Shown here piece by piece: positions 36,138 to 46,376 of a stretch of 64,000 nucleotides of DNA; position 1 is the stretch's first letter; every line of letters starts with the position of its first letter. Location: assembly GCA_963760935.1 (NCBI GenBank), contig CAVXFB010000006.1, positions 620,001 to 684,000 of the forward strand, given 5' to 3'. A program made the position numbers and the translations under genes. Below the pieces are notes generated by a model that saw nothing but the letters and a program-made list of their open reading frames with translations, did not search any database and was not told where the DNA came from. Origin of the DNA: CAVXFB01 sp963760935. Lineage in GTDB: Bacteria > Planctomycetota > Planctomycetia > Pirellulales > Thermoguttaceae.

Positions 36138-39111
36138 ATGAGGTTCTCTTTGCGCGCTCTGTTTGTTTTGGCGGCCGTGTTGGTCGCTGCCCTAGTTGTT
36201 GCGCCCGGCTCTGCGCTCAGCAAGTTCAGGCGAAGCCAAGCGTAATGAGTGCGGGCTCCACGCCTGGCGCAACACAAATGACTCCGGGGCCAAACAATCG
36301 CGTGATGCCGACCCCTGCGCCGGCGGTCAGCCACCGGGCGGCAATGCCGGCAAGCCCGGTGCGACGCCGGGAAAATCGGCCGAAAAGAAGGAGCCGGAAG
36401 GTCCAAAGCCGATTACCCGTCCCACCAAGCCGGGCACGCCGCCAAAGCCCGAGGAGTTGAAGATTCGGCCCGGCAAAGACGGTAAAGTGCGGCTGGATTT
36501 CAATGGCCAGCCCTGGGACGGTGTGTTGAATTGGCTGGCAGATATCTCGGGCATGAGCCTCGATTGGCAGGAGTTGCCGGGCGACCCTCTTAATCTGTCG
36601 ACGCAGCAGAGCTACACCGTGCCGGAAGTCCGCGACCTGATCAACCGGCATCTGCTGGCCCGCGGCTACACGCTCATTCGCCAAGGCGAAATGATGACCG
36701 TGGTGAACGTTAAGAAGCTCGACGCCAGCCTCGTGCCGCGCGTCCAACCGGACGAGCTGGCTCGGCGCGATCCGCACGAGTTCGTCAAGGTGTGCTTTAC
36801 GTTGGACTGGTTTCTGGCTGAAACGGCCGGCCGCGAACTCCAGGCGCTGAAGAGCCCCAACGGAAAGCTAACGGCGATGCCGGAGACGAATCGCCTCGAA
36901 GCCATGGACGCCGTGACCAACTTGCGCGATATGTACGCCGTATTGAAGAGCGAGCAGTCGGACGAGAGCCAGCAGCGACTCGTGAGGCCATTCCAATTGA
37001 AATACACGCGGGCGGCCGAAGTCCGCGATCAGTTGATAACCCTGCTGGGCGAAGACTCTGCACATGGCGCGCCGGGACCGCAGCAACCACAGAACCCGCA
37101 GCAGGCCCAGCAACAGGCGATGATGATGGCCCGCATGCAAGCCAGTGGTGGACAGCCGAAGCCCGGTGGTCAGCCAGGCCAACCCGGCCAGACGCCGGGC
37201 GGCGCGGCTGCCAAGACGTTTACGCTGGTCGCCGACGAACGCGAGAACCGGATCATCGCCACCGCCAAGCCCGACAAGATGGCGATCATTGCCATGGCCA
37301 TCGAAGCCATTGACGTGCCCAGCGACGTCAGCCCATCGTTGCAGGCCACGATGAATCGAACGCACCGCTATACGATCACTGGAGTCGATCCAAAACTCGT
37401 TGTAAAGACATTACAGCAGGTGGGCAACCTCAGCCCCACCACGCGTCTGGAGGTTGACGAGAAGAACAAGGCGATTATCGCCGTTGCCTCGTTGGCCGAT
37501 CAGGTGACCATCAACGCGGTGGTCGAGAAACTTAGCGGCAGCGAGCGGCATTTTGAACCCATCAGGCTCCATCGCTTGGCCGCCGACTCCGTGGCCGGCA
37601 GCATCCTCTTCATGATGGGCATCGAGCCGAAAAAGAAGAAGGAACGCCCATCATACTTTAGCTACTTTGGGCCTCAGCCGACTCAGACCGAAAAATCCAA
37701 CGAGTTCCGCGTGGATGCCGATGTCGAACACAACATACTGCTTCTGTATGCGAACGACGTGGAACTCAAAGAGGTCAACGACCTCTTGGTGAAGCTCGGC
37801 GAGATTCCGCCGAAGGGAGGCAACCCGGCTACTAGGCGCGTGATCGAGGCCGGCGATCCGCAAGAGACCCGCGAAATGCTCGATCGGATTCGGCGTGCCT
37901 GGCCCTCGCTGGCCCCCGATGTGCCGCTAATTCTGCCGGACACCACGACGAAGAAACAGGACACTGAGCCGGCGCCTTCTAAGGAAAAACCGCATGATGA
38001 ATCGCCGCTGCCACCGGCGAAGACTGCGCAGCGAGCACCCGACGGCGCATTGATCCATTTGGCTGAGCTTCGTCGCGACGTGGTGGCCGAGGCGGCTACG
38101 GCCGAGACGGGCAAGGAGCCGGCTAAGGCGGAAACGGCCGCCGCCGACGCTAGCAAGTCGAAGCCGCCTGTGAAAATCACGATTGGCCCCGACGGAAAGC
38201 TCGTCATCTCCTCCGACGATCCCGAGGCACTGGATCTGCTGGAGGAATTGGCAGACCAACTCACTCCGCAACGGAAGGATTACCGCGTATTCCCTCTGAA
38301 GTACGCCAGCGCGTATACGGTGTCGCTCAATTTGGAGGACTTCTTCAAGGAAGATAAGAAGGACAACAAGCGAGTGCCTTGGTACTGGTTCGATTCCGGT
38401 TCGCAGGATGACGAATCCGATGATCGGCGCCTGTCTAAACGCCCGAAACTCAAGTTCATCTCCGACTACGACAGCAACAGCATCCTGGTGCAGGGCGCCG
38501 ACGCGTCGCAAATGAAGACCGTCGAGGAACTGGTCAAGATTTACGATCAGCCGCCGCCGACCGACACTCAGTCGGTCCGCAAGACGCAGACCATCCATCT
38601 CAAGTATGCTAAGGCCAAGATAGTCGAGGAAGCGATCAAGGGAGTGTATCGCGACTTGTTGAGCGCCAACGACAAGGCCCTGGCCGATTCGTCCAATCGT
38701 CGTCAAACCGAGCGCACCGTCATTTATGATTGGGGTGGTGGTGGCGACGGAGACAAAGGGGAACAGAAGGTTCCTAAGTTTAAGGGCTTGCTGTCGATTG
38801 GCGTGGACGAAACCTCCAATTCACTGGTGGTCTCGGCGCCGGCATTTCTATTTGATCACGTTAGCAAGATGATCCAGGAATTGGATGACGCGGCCGCCAA
38901 CAACAATACAGTCCGCGTGGTGAAGGTGGGTAGCGGCGTCTCGGCCACCCGTCTGCACGAGATCTTGGAAGCAGTGTCTAACGGCCGCTCGGCCGGCAGC
39001 GTCACCACATCCGCGGAGTCGACCAAAGAAGGCTCGAAGACGCCCAAGAATGGCAAGAAGCAGGGCGGCAAGAACGGTGGCAAGTCGGAAGCCTCGTCCT
39101 CCACCGACTGA
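36138..39111 (+). CDS. exported secretin-N-domain (GspD/PilQ-like) protein without barrel (two frameshifts)
   Basis: A protein of about 990 residues. ATG 36138 opens a signal peptide (MRFSLRALFVLAAVLVAALV to APGSALS). The frame then shifts near 36215-36222 and again near 36330-36336 within a Pro/Gly-rich linker, after which it is open to 39111. The folded part starts with an N0/STN-like domain (PWDGVLNWLADISGMSLDWQEL). It holds at least four N1/N3-like modules, marked by FQLKYTRAAEVRDQLITLL, VFPLKYASAYTVSLNLEDFF, IHLKYAKAKIVEEAIKGVY and repeated DxNSILVQ/ETSNSLVVSAP strands. The outer-membrane barrel of true secretins is missing, and the end is a Lys/Gly/Ser-rich tail. It forms a unit with the next gene. 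Confidence 0.75.
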
Positions 39112-39307
39112 TGCCCCGACTGCGCTGTGTTTACCGCTCGGATGCCGCTGGCTCCCTTGCCGGCCACTGCATCAAATCGGCCGTGTCCTGCGCCCTGCAA
39201 AATCTGACGCAGTTCGCTATTGCGTCACGGCTTCCGCCGCAGGTGCTACAATTCTTTAGTGGCGCGTCCTGTCACCGGCTGATAACTCCGCGAGGTCCGA
39301 AATCTCG

Positions 39308-40342
39308 ATGTTACGCCTTCATCCCATCGATCGAATGTTGATGCTTCTGGTCCTGATTGCCATTGCACCGATGGCGGCCCTGGCTAGCGGCACCGTGCAA
39401 CTGGAACTCGTTGGCGATACACACGGCTCGGCCATGGCTTTCCAGCAATGGGCCATGGTCTTGGGCAACGCCGGCATCCGCAATGTCCGCATCCGGACCG
39501 CGGAAGATGCCGAGACAGTCGGCATCGAAACGCTTGGCACCGCGCAAAATCCGACGTACGTCGTGACGGGCGTCATCCGCTCAGCCGATGAACTGGTGTT
39601 GCCCGGCGGACGATATCGACGTGCCGATATTGGCCGGCTGACCGAGTGGCTCACGGATCTGGCCGAGCACGGCCCGGCGGCGGGACGCGAGCCGAAAGGT
39701 CCCTTCGGGCTGACCAAAGCCGCATTCGCCAAGGTCCATCTGGATCTCGCCACGCCGGTGGGCTTCGCAACCCACAACATGGCGCGTCGGCAAGTCGTCG
39801 GGCGGATCGTGGCGCAGTTGAAGCTGCCAGTGAAACTCGATGCCGCGACCACAGAAGCCATAGGCGACGATAAGCTGGCGGAAGAGTTGAGTGATCTGAC
39901 ATCCGGGACGTCGCTGGCCTATGTGCTGGGTTTGGCCGGATACGGTTTCGTGCCGCGCGACGCGGCCGGTCAGCTCTCCTACGATGTTGTGAGACTAGAA
40001 CGCGACGTCGACGCCTGGCCGGCCGGCTGGACGTCCGAAAAACTGCCGCGAGAACGGCTGCCCGGCCTGTTCGAGTTCCTCAATGTGAACATCGAGAATG
40101 TTACGGCCGCCAGGGCCCTCGATGCGATCGCGAAACGATTGAAAACGCCGGTGCTCGTCGATCATCGCGCGCTGCAGCGCAACGGCATCGATCCGGCGAC
40201 CAAGAAAGTCACGCTGCCGAAGAGCCGAACCACATACAGTCTGGCTCTGCGGCAAGTCCTCTTTCAGGCACGGATGAAGTTTGAAGTCCGCTACGACGAG
40301 ATCGATACGCCGCTTCTGTGGATCACGTCGATCAAGCCATAA
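39308..40342 (+). CDS. exported protein of unknown family, partner of the secretin-like gene
   Basis: A 344-residue protein with a clear signal peptide (MLMLLVLIAIAPMAALASG). I do not recognise a family. The N-terminal half has strands typical of a compact alpha/beta domain (TVQLELVGDTHGSAMAFQQWA). The C-terminal part (FEFLNVNIENVTAARALDAIAKRLKTPVLVDHRALQRNGID...YSLALRQVLFQARMKFEVRYDE) reads like a secretin/TonB short N-terminal-type domain. That is the same kind of domain as in the gene upstream. About 195 bases separate the two, with no terminator apparent. A shared envelope complex is plausible, by inference. Confidence 0.6.
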   Translation: MLRLHPIDRMLMLLVLIAIAPMAALASGTVQLELVGDTHGSAMAFQQWAMVLGNAGIRNVRIRTAEDAETVGIETLGTAQNPTYVVTGVIRSADELVLPGGRYRRADIGRLTEWLTDLAEHGPAAGREPKGPFGLTKAAFAKVHLDLATPVGFATHNMARRQVVGRIVAQLKLPVKLDAATTEAIGDDKLAEELSDLTSGTSLAYVLGLAGYGFVPRDAAGQLSYDVVRLERDVDAWPAGWTSEKLPRERLPGLFEFLNVNIENVTAARALDAIAKRLKTPVLVDHRALQRNGIDPATKKVTLPKSRTTYSLALRQVLFQARMKFEVRYDEIDTPLLWITSIKP

Positions 40343-40390
40343 CAAATCCGCCACGCCCTGCGACGCGTTTCGAGGTGTGTTACCCTTCGC

Positions 40391-41194
40391 CTACGAGGCC
40401 GGACGCGATTCCCGACGTAGCGCCGCGACTTCCTCGTGTGTCAAGCGTCGCGATGCGCCGGGCGGCATGGCGCCCGAGCGCACCGGGCCGACGGCAATCC
40501 GTGTCAACCGGAGCACCTTGTGCCCTAGCTGGGCGAGTATGCGACGTATCTCCCGATTCTTGCCCTCGCGCAGAATCATCTCCAGTACGGTGCTGTCCTT
40601 ATGCGACGATTTGATCTCGACGCGTTCGGCCCGCGCGAGACCTTCGGCCAAACGAACGCCCCCGCGCAGCTTGGCGAGGACTTCACGATCGGGCCGCCCG
40701 GCGACTACGACGCGATAGGTCTTGGCGACGCCGTACCGTGGATGCGTGAGACGATTGGCCAGTTCGCCGTCGTTGGTGGCCAGAATCAGGCCCTCGCTAT
40801 GCAGGTCGAGTCGCCCGATGGTGAATAGCCGGATGTCTTTGGTGGGCAGCAAATCAATGACGCGCGGCCGACCCGAGGGGTCGCGGTTGGTGCTCAGCAC
40901 GCCAACCGGTTTGTTGACCGCGAAATAGACGAGCTTCGGCCGCGGTAGCGGTACGCCGTCGACGCGGATTTCTTGCTCGGCCGGACTGGCCCGCGAGCCC
41001 AGTTCGGTAATCACGCGACGGTCGACCTCGACACGTCCCGTGGTAATCAGCTCTTCACACTGCCGACGGCTGCCGAGTCCCGCGGCGGCCAGCACTTTTT
41101 GCAGACGTTCCGAGCCGGTCTGGGATGGAACCGCCGACCTTGTACTGGGAGAGGTGGGACGCTTTCGGCGATTTGGACGGGGATGAGGGGGCAT
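40391..41194 (-). CDS. rluB: RsuA/RluB-family pseudouridine synthase
   Basis: A protein of about 267 residues with a basic N-terminal tail and an S4 RNA-binding domain (ERLQKVLAAAGLGSRRQCEELI, near residues 28-48). The synthase domain follows, with GRLDLHSEGLILATNDG carrying the catalytic Asp, then YRVVVAGRP and REGKNREIRRILAQLGHKV. It converts a uridine of 23S rRNA (RluB) or the related RsuA/RluE/RluF targets; the exact site cannot be told from sequence alone. ATG 41194 follows GAGGAG closely. A longer frame to 41395 runs through a repeat (41277-41346) and is not used. Confidence 0.88.
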   Translation of the reverse strand: MPPHPRPNRRKRPTSPSTRSAVPSQTGSERLQKVLAAAGLGSRRQCEELITTGRVEVDRRVITELGSRASPAEQEIRVDGVPLPRPKLVYFAVNKPVGVLSTNRDPSGRPRVIDLLPTKDIRLFTIGRLDLHSEGLILATNDGELANRLTHPRYGVAKTYRVVVAGRPDREVLAKLRGGVRLAEGLARAERVEIKSSHKDSTVLEMILREGKNREIRRILAQLGHKVLRLTRIAVGPVRSGAMPPGASRRLTHEEVAALRRESRPAS

Positions 41195-41276
41195 CTCCTC
41201 AGCATACGGCCGGGAGCGGGCCCCGGGAAGGGGTGCCGCGAGGAGGACTGCAAAGTCGTTCAGGACCGAACGAAAC

Positions 41277-41346
41277 GGGAGGGCGAAGCTCCTGCTGAGC
41301 CGCGTTCTGCGATCTGGTTTGGCTCGGCAGGAGCCTCGACCTCCCC
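41277..41346. repeat. imperfect inverted repeat, REP-like
   Basis: GGGAGGGCGAAGCTCCTG followed by CTGAGCC (from 41278) pairs with GGCTCGGCAGGAGCCTCG followed by ACCTCCC (ending 41345) around a loop near GCGTTCTGCGATCTGGTTT. About 21 of 25 arm positions match. The arms are rich in AGGCTCCTG-type sequence. It resembles dispersed palindromes I associate with this phylum. It lies upstream of the pseudouridine synthase start. Confidence 0.55.
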
Positions 41347-41382
41347 AGAATTGTGACTTGGCAATTCTCCCAGGGGTGTCGG

Positions 41383-41634
41383 CTACTGTCCCCAACCGCC
41401 GAGTTGCCAGCGAGCCCGGGAAGTCTCGGGCGGCGGCTTGTCGTATTCGCGGGGTCGGACCCCTACCATCGACGGACCGACGTCATTCTCGGGGTACGGA
41501 TCGTACCGTAAGGCCCGCGTCTGTTGCGCACGCGCGCCGCCGGGGTGACACCAGTTCGGACCCTCAGTATGGACGCATCCCCCTGCCGCGACAAGCGATA
41601 GCAGTCCCGCAGCGAGCAGCCGGGCCATTCCCAT
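41383..41634 (-). CDS. small lipoprotein
   Basis: An 83-residue protein with a lipobox at residues 16-20 (LVAAGGC, Cys20) after a hydrophobic stretch, then a short polar chain with several Pro and Arg (DPYPENDVGPSMVGVRPREYDKPPP). It is anchored to a membrane by its lipidated Cys. I do not recognise a family; small lipoproteins of this kind are frequent in planctomycetes. Transcribed toward the pseudouridine synthase gene. Confidence 0.65.
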   Translation of the reverse strand: MGMARLLAAGLLSLVAAGGCVHTEGPNWCHPGGARAQQTRALRYDPYPENDVGPSMVGVRPREYDKPPPETSRARWQLGGWGQ

Positions 41635-41843
41635 AACAACCTCTCCAATCGCATTGCCTGCGAGACGGAGTTCAGACGAGGGGGCGGATTATACTTGAGC
41701 CGGGCGGCGGAAGAAAGGCTGAATCAACACGAATTGGCCGCAAGTTGGCGGTTTGGCGTCAACGGCGCAACCAATGACACGGCAACGTGTTACAACCATG
41801 GGCCATCGCATTACCCCACTCCGAAGGCGAGAGACGCCCATTG

Positions 41844-42820
41844 TCACGGAATAAAGGCGTCCAGCAGAACCGTTTTGCTCTGAGGGCTGAACATGACTTC
41901 GCCGACGCCGGCCGGAAGCAGAAGGGTATCCCCTCGTTCGAGCGGCGCATCGCACGCGTCGCCTTCGATGCGCACTTTGCCCTCAAGCACGGCAATGACG
42001 TGGCATCTTCCGTCACCGCCGGTGGGTAACTGCGAATCGAAACGCCAGCGGTCAAACACGAAATGCTCGCATTCAACCAGGCGTCCACTTCAGGCCGTTC
42101 GGTCGGCTGCGGCTGCTGCGGGCTAACGGGGCCTCGCCGGAAATCGACCGCGTCGAGTCCCTGCTCAATTTGTAGTGGCCGTCGCTGTCCGTCGGGACCC
42201 AACCGGTTCCAGTCGAACAGGCGATACGTGACGTCGCTAGACTGCTGGATTTCGGCCACGAGCAAGCCTTCGCCCACGGCATGGACGGTTCCGGCCGGCA
42301 GGAAGATGCTATCGCCCGGCGATGGCTTTATGACATGCAACAAGCCCTGACAATCGCCGTCGTGAAGGGCCGTGGCCAACCGTGGGCGGTCGACGCCCGG
42401 CTTGAGGCCCGCGAAAATCCGGCTGTCGGCCGTCGCTTCGAGTACGACCCAGGCCTCCGTCTTGCCAGAATCGGGCGGATTCAACCTTGCGGCCTGGGCG
42501 TCATTCGGGTGCACCTGCACCGAAAGCGCGCGGTTGGCATCGAGAAACTTCAGCAGCAGCGGAAACCGCGCCGCGGGATGGTGGCGACCAAGCAACTCCT
42601 TGCCACGCTCTTGCACAAGTTGCCCCAGTGTTGCGCCAGCCAGAGGACCAAATTCGACAATGCTCTGATCGGCCCCATGGTCAGAAATCTCCCAGCTTTC
42701 GGCCCAGTCGTTGCCTGGTCCGATCGGTTTTCGCAACACCGTCCCGAGTCGCCGGTTGCCCCACAGGTAACGACGAAAAATCGGGCGAAATCGCAGCGGA
42801 TACAGGGGAGACGGTTGCAC
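41844..42820 (-). CDS. manA: mannose-6-phosphate isomerase, type I (frameshifted)
   Basis: Zinc-dependent conversion between fructose 6-phosphate and mannose 6-phosphate, feeding GDP-mannose for polysaccharide. About 325 residues. GTG 42820 starts the conserved YPLRFRPIFRRYLWGNRRLG. Zinc-site residues occur in SVQVHPND, KTEAWVVLEA and LPAGTVHAVGEG. The frame changes near 42080-42090 (one base missing). The other frame then continues VECEHFVFDRWRF and finishes the cupin fold with ERGDTLLLPAGVGEVMF to the stop at 41844. The upstream open frame to 43096 overlaps a gene on the plus strand and is not coding. Mannose may serve the EPS pathway. Confidence 0.88.
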
Positions 42821-42966
42821 AATAGGGCTCGCAGGGATGAAACTATATGGGATTATGGCGTCTCGTCGGCAATCGGGCAAGACGCCGAACGCGCCGCAGG
42901 CCGGCGGCTGGAACTGCGGCTCGGCCTTTGCTGGATGAGAATTTAAGAAAAGACGTGAGTCGAGCC

Positions 42967-43605
42967 ATGGCTTTTCGAGACCGTAGCGAGGCCGGCCAAT
43001 TTCTGGCAGAGAAGCTGTCGCACTACGCGCATCGAGACGACGTGCTTGTGCTGGGGATTCCTTGCGGGGGCGTTCCCGTAGCCTTCGAGGTAGCAAAGGC
43101 GCTGGGCGCTCCTCTCGACGCGTTCCTGGTGCGAAAGCTCGGACTTCCGGGTCGCGAGGAACTGGCGATGGGCGCGATCGCCTCGGGCGGCGTGATGGTG
43201 CTCAATGATTCTGTGATAAAACGGTTTGATGTCAGCGATAGCGTTATCCAATCCCTCGTCCTCCGCAAACGCCGCGAACTGGACGCCCGGGCACGAAAGT
43301 ATCGTGGCAATCGGCCGCCGCCTCGCATCGGCGGACGGGTAGTGATCGTCATTGACGATGGGTTGGCGACGGGTGCTTCGATGCGTGCCGCCGTCGAAGC
43401 GCTGCGCACTCAGCGACCGCAGCGAATCGTCGTCGCTGTTCCAGTCGGCGCAGTTTCGACCTGCCAGGAGCTTCAAAACGATGCCGACGAGGTCGTTTGC
43501 TTCATCACGCCCGAGGATTTCGCCGCCGTGGGCATGTGGTATGAAGATTTTGCGCAGACCACCGATGACGATGTGAAACGACTGCTAGAGGAAGCGGAGA
43601 GGTGA
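42967..43605 (+). CDS. phosphoribosyltransferase-domain protein
   Basis: About 212 residues, PRTase type I fold. The 5-phosphoribosyl-pyrophosphate loop is VVIVIDDGLATGASMRAAV (about residues 120-138). VLGIPCGGVPVAFEVAKALG near residue 25 begins the fold, and LVRKLGLPGREELAMGAIA follows. This kind is known as 'predicted phosphoribosyltransferase', often found with stress or erythromycin-esterase genes; the base substrate is unknown. ATG 42967 is preferred because the earlier frame from 42847 is arginine-rich and overlaps the divergent manA start region. The last residues DDDVKRLLEEAER are acidic. Confidence 0.85.
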   Translation: MAFRDRSEAGQFLAEKLSHYAHRDDVLVLGIPCGGVPVAFEVAKALGAPLDAFLVRKLGLPGREELAMGAIASGGVMVLNDSVIKRFDVSDSVIQSLVLRKRRELDARARKYRGNRPPPRIGGRVVIVIDDGLATGASMRAAVEALRTQRPQRIVVAVPVGAVSTCQELQNDADEVVCFITPEDFAAVGMWYEDFAQTTDDDVKRLLEEAER

Positions 43606-43720
43606 ACGGCGTCGCCACCCGAAGTGCCTTAAGAATTCTTGATTGAAGATAGCGGCGATGCGCATTAGGTCCCACTAAGACCCGTGCGTATACAAGTTTA
43701 TCGGCGACTGCGCTCGCCTG

Positions 43721-44920
43721 CTAAACCGCATGCTCGTTGGCCAGCGTCAGTGCCCGCTCGGCCAGCGCTTCGCCGGCGTGCCGACATTCGGCGAGTATCT
43801 CCGGCGTGGGCCGGTAGCGTGCTTTGAGAGGCTCACGGATGATGTCCCAGTCCAACGCTCGCAGGCCCGCATCAACGGCTTCTGGTCCGCCCTTTCCCCA
43901 ACCGTAGGAACCGAAGGCCATCGCTGCTTTGCCGGCCGGCCGCAGACCGTCGAAATAGCTAAGCGTAGCGGCCACCATCGGCATCATGCCGCGATTGAGC
44001 GTAGAAGAACCAATCGCCACTGCAGCCGCATCGATCACTTCGCCGGCGATGCGAGTGAGATTGGATTGACGTATGCTGACCGACACCGCCGTCACACCCG
44101 GCTGCTGGGCGCCGGACAGAATGGCCTCTGCCATCGACGTGGTGCTTTCCCACATCGTGTCGTAGAGGATCAGCACCTTCGGTAGCGGTCGATGGTTGGC
44201 CCAGCGACGATAAGCATCGATGATCTGCTTGCCGTGGCTGCGCCAAATCAACCCGTGACTGGGTGCGATCATTTGGAGATCGATGCCCGCGAGATGGTTC
44301 AAGCACGCCCGCACGGCCTTGCCGTATGGCAAAATAATGTTGGCATAATAGGTCTTGGCCTCTTGCATCACGATAGCCAAATCCGCCTCATCGTCGAACC
44401 GTTCCTCGGTGGCGTAATGCTGGCCAAAGGCGTCCATCGAAAACAGGAGCTTTTCTTCCGGAAGGTAGGTAAACATCGACTCGGGCCAGTGGACCATCGG
44501 CGTATCGATGAATTGCAGGCTGCGACGGCCCAGCGAAAGCGTCTCGCCGTTGGCAACAATGCGGATATTCCACCCAGACGTGTCGAAATGCTCGCCGAGC
44601 GCGGTGGCACACTTCCGGTTGCACACCAGCGTGGCCTGCGGCATCGCATTGATCACCTGCGGCAATGCGCCGGAATGATCAAGCTCGGCGTGATTGCAAA
44701 TGACGTAGTCAACGCGCGAGGGCTCAACCAGCGCAGCCACGCGCTGGAGCAACTCCTCGGCAAATGGTGCCTTGACCGTGTCGACAAGCGCGACTTTGTC
44801 ATCACGGATCAAATAGGAATTATAGGTGGCGCCGCGCTCGGTGTCGTAGCTGTGAAAATCGCGGATCATCCAGTCGACAGCGCCGACCCAATCAATGTTC
44901 TTGCAAAGCGTTGCGTTCAT
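43721..44920 (-). CDS. flavodiiron protein (A-type, FprA-like)
   Basis: A 399-residue flavodiiron protein that reduces oxygen to water, or nitric oxide to nitrous oxide, with electrons passed through FMN. The beta-lactamase-like domain has the di-iron ligands H77, E79 and D81 with H82 (NHAELDHSG), H144 (MVHWPES), D163 (SMDAFGQH) and H222 (APSHGLIW). The flavodoxin domain follows, with LILYDTMWESTTSMAEAI as the FMN phosphate loop and GSYGWGKGGPEA. No rubredoxin domain is fused and none is next door. ATG 44920 is used; GTG 44926 is two codons earlier. It protects an anaerobe or microaerophile, by family knowledge. Confidence 0.93.
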   Translation of the reverse strand: MNATLCKNIDWVGAVDWMIRDFHSYDTERGATYNSYLIRDDKVALVDTVKAPFAEELLQRVAALVEPSRVDYVICNHAELDHSGALPQVINAMPQATLVCNRKCATALGEHFDTSGWNIRIVANGETLSLGRRSLQFIDTPMVHWPESMFTYLPEEKLLFSMDAFGQHYATEERFDDEADLAIVMQEAKTYYANIILPYGKAVRACLNHLAGIDLQMIAPSHGLIWRSHGKQIIDAYRRWANHRPLPKVLILYDTMWESTTSMAEAILSGAQQPGVTAVSVSIRQSNLTRIAGEVIDAAAVAIGSSTLNRGMMPMVAATLSYFDGLRPAGKAAMAFGSYGWGKGGPEAVDAGLRALDWDIIREPLKARYRPTPEILAECRHAGEALAERALTLANEHAV

Positions 44921-44943
44921 GCTCACGTGGCCGGGGGATTATG

Positions 44944-45874
44944 TTACGTGTTGAAGGATTTGTCGGGCGTTAGGAACGCGCGAATGCCGTGGCGGGCTCT
45001 CCACAGCGGCGTGTGCCGAAATCGACGGCGAAAGCCATCCTCATCGAGAGTTGCCAATTCGGCGAACTCCACGGGATTCATGCCCGGCCCGGGGTAAAAT
45101 GAGGACTCCGTCGTGGCTGGCGTACGACGATTCCAGGGACAGGCGTTCTGGCAGGCGTCGCACCCCAAGAGCCGGCTGCCGCACTGCGCATGCAATTCTT
45201 GTGGATTGATATCTCGCGCCTCAGTAGTCAAATAGCTGATGCATCGTCGCGCGTCGAGCCGCCACGGCGCCACAGCGCCCCGTCGGACACGCATCGAGGC
45301 AGGCACGACACGATCCGCAGCGATCGCGGTCGTCAGCCGAGTCATACTCCAGCACATCGGTGGTCAGCAAGGCCGAAAGAAACATCCAACTGCCGAATCG
45401 CTCGTTGATGAGCAGCGTGTTCTTGCCGATCCAACCGAGACCGGCCAAGCGAGCAAACTGGCGCTCTAGCAAAGGGGCCGTATCCACGACGCCGCGCACA
45501 GTCGCCCCGGGCGCCAACTGGCGATGGAAGTCGGCCAGCATGTGTAGTCGGCCGCGGATCAATTCATGATAGTCGGCGCCCCAAGCATATCGCGATACGG
45601 CCAATTGGCCTGGCCCGGAGGCGACAGGATCTACCGTGCGGTAGTTCGTCGCCAGCATCAGGAGGCTCTTGGCCCCTTCGAGCAATTCGTCCGGGTGGCG
45701 ATAGGTGGCCAGCCGCTGGCCAAAGTAGTGCATCTGGCCGGCATAGCCGTCGTTGATCCACTGCGCGAGGTGATCGAAGTCCGGTGAGGCGATTGCCGGT
45801 GTGGCTGCGGCAAGGTCAAAGCCCAGTCGCCGGGCCTCCTCCTTCAGCGCAGCAGTCAATGAGGCGGCATTCAT
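44944..45874 (-). CDS. queG: epoxyqueuosine reductase (frameshifted)
   Basis: Cobalamin-dependent iron-sulfur enzyme doing the last step of queuosine synthesis on tRNA, about 310 residues when joined. ATG 45874 begins MNAASLTAALKEEARRLGFD. The first frame contains RGVVDTAPLLERQFARLAGLGWIGKNT and the cluster CGSCRACLDACPTG. The frame then moves by one base (or loses two) at about 45274-45282, into APWRLDARRCISYLT. The second cluster follows as CGSRLLGCDACQNACPWN, and the end is at 44944. All eight cysteines are present. A single frame cannot contain both clusters, so a base error is likely. Confidence 0.92.
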
Positions 45875-45948
45875 TTCAAAGTCTTTCGCGTCGGACGTCC
45901 GTCGCATACAATCATCGCATAGAAGCCCTCTGAATGGGAACCCCTGCG

Positions 45949-46188
45949 ATGCGCTATAAGATTACCGCTTCCTTGCTGCTGACGATTATTTGTGGTTGCG
46001 GACCAGCACTGTCCAAGCAGGATCTCGGCCATGTGGTCTTTGAGGACCCAAAAGTCGCCGGCGACAAGCCGTATGAAATGCCAAAATTGAACGATTCCGG
46101 AGCCGACCAGCACAGTGCGACTATACCGGCGAAGAAGAAAGAAGACGGGGCCGACGACGGCAAGGGTGTACCCGATATGGGGGGGTGA
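45949..46188 (+). CDS. small lipoprotein
   Basis: A 79-residue protein starting at ATG 45949 (MRYKITASLLLTIICGCGPALSKQD). The lipobox is in IICGC. The polar part has HVVFEDPKVAGDKPYEMP, an acidic run and Gly-rich end (KKEDGADDGKGVPDMGG). No family is recognised. It is divergent from queG with a 74-base gap. Exported and membrane-anchored by inference. Confidence 0.6.
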   Translation: MRYKITASLLLTIICGCGPALSKQDLGHVVFEDPKVAGDKPYEMPKLNDSGADQHSATIPAKKKEDGADDGKGVPDMGG

Positions 46189-46301
46189 TTAGTCCATCGG
46201 ACCGTCTCCGACTTTTCGCACGTGCTGAACGGCTTCCCCTCAGTAATTGCCAAGGCCGCGATGGGCCTTGCGCCCAGCACGACAGCAACTCTGATAGGGA
46301 C

Positions 46302-46329
46302 TTGTCTAGACCGCGCAGACCGGTATGAT
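46302..46329 (+). promoter_or_regulatory. candidate promoter for the gene at 46377
   Basis: TTGTCT (46302-46307), a 16-base spacer and TATGAT (46324-46329, five of six). Predicted leader of about 41 bases to ATG 46377, which has GAGGTG upstream. Confidence 0.45.
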
Positions 46330-46376
46330 GATATCGCGGGCAAAATGGCAAGTATGGCTAAGATGAGGTGACGGCT

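Noticed and set aside
40391..41395. The longer form of the RluB-type protein with 67 extra N-terminal residues
   Set aside because: The extra part is translated repeat (41277-41346) and has no S4-family similarity.
42847..42966. N-terminal extension of the phosphoribosyltransferase
   Set aside because: It is Arg-rich, not conserved and overlaps the leader of the divergent manA.
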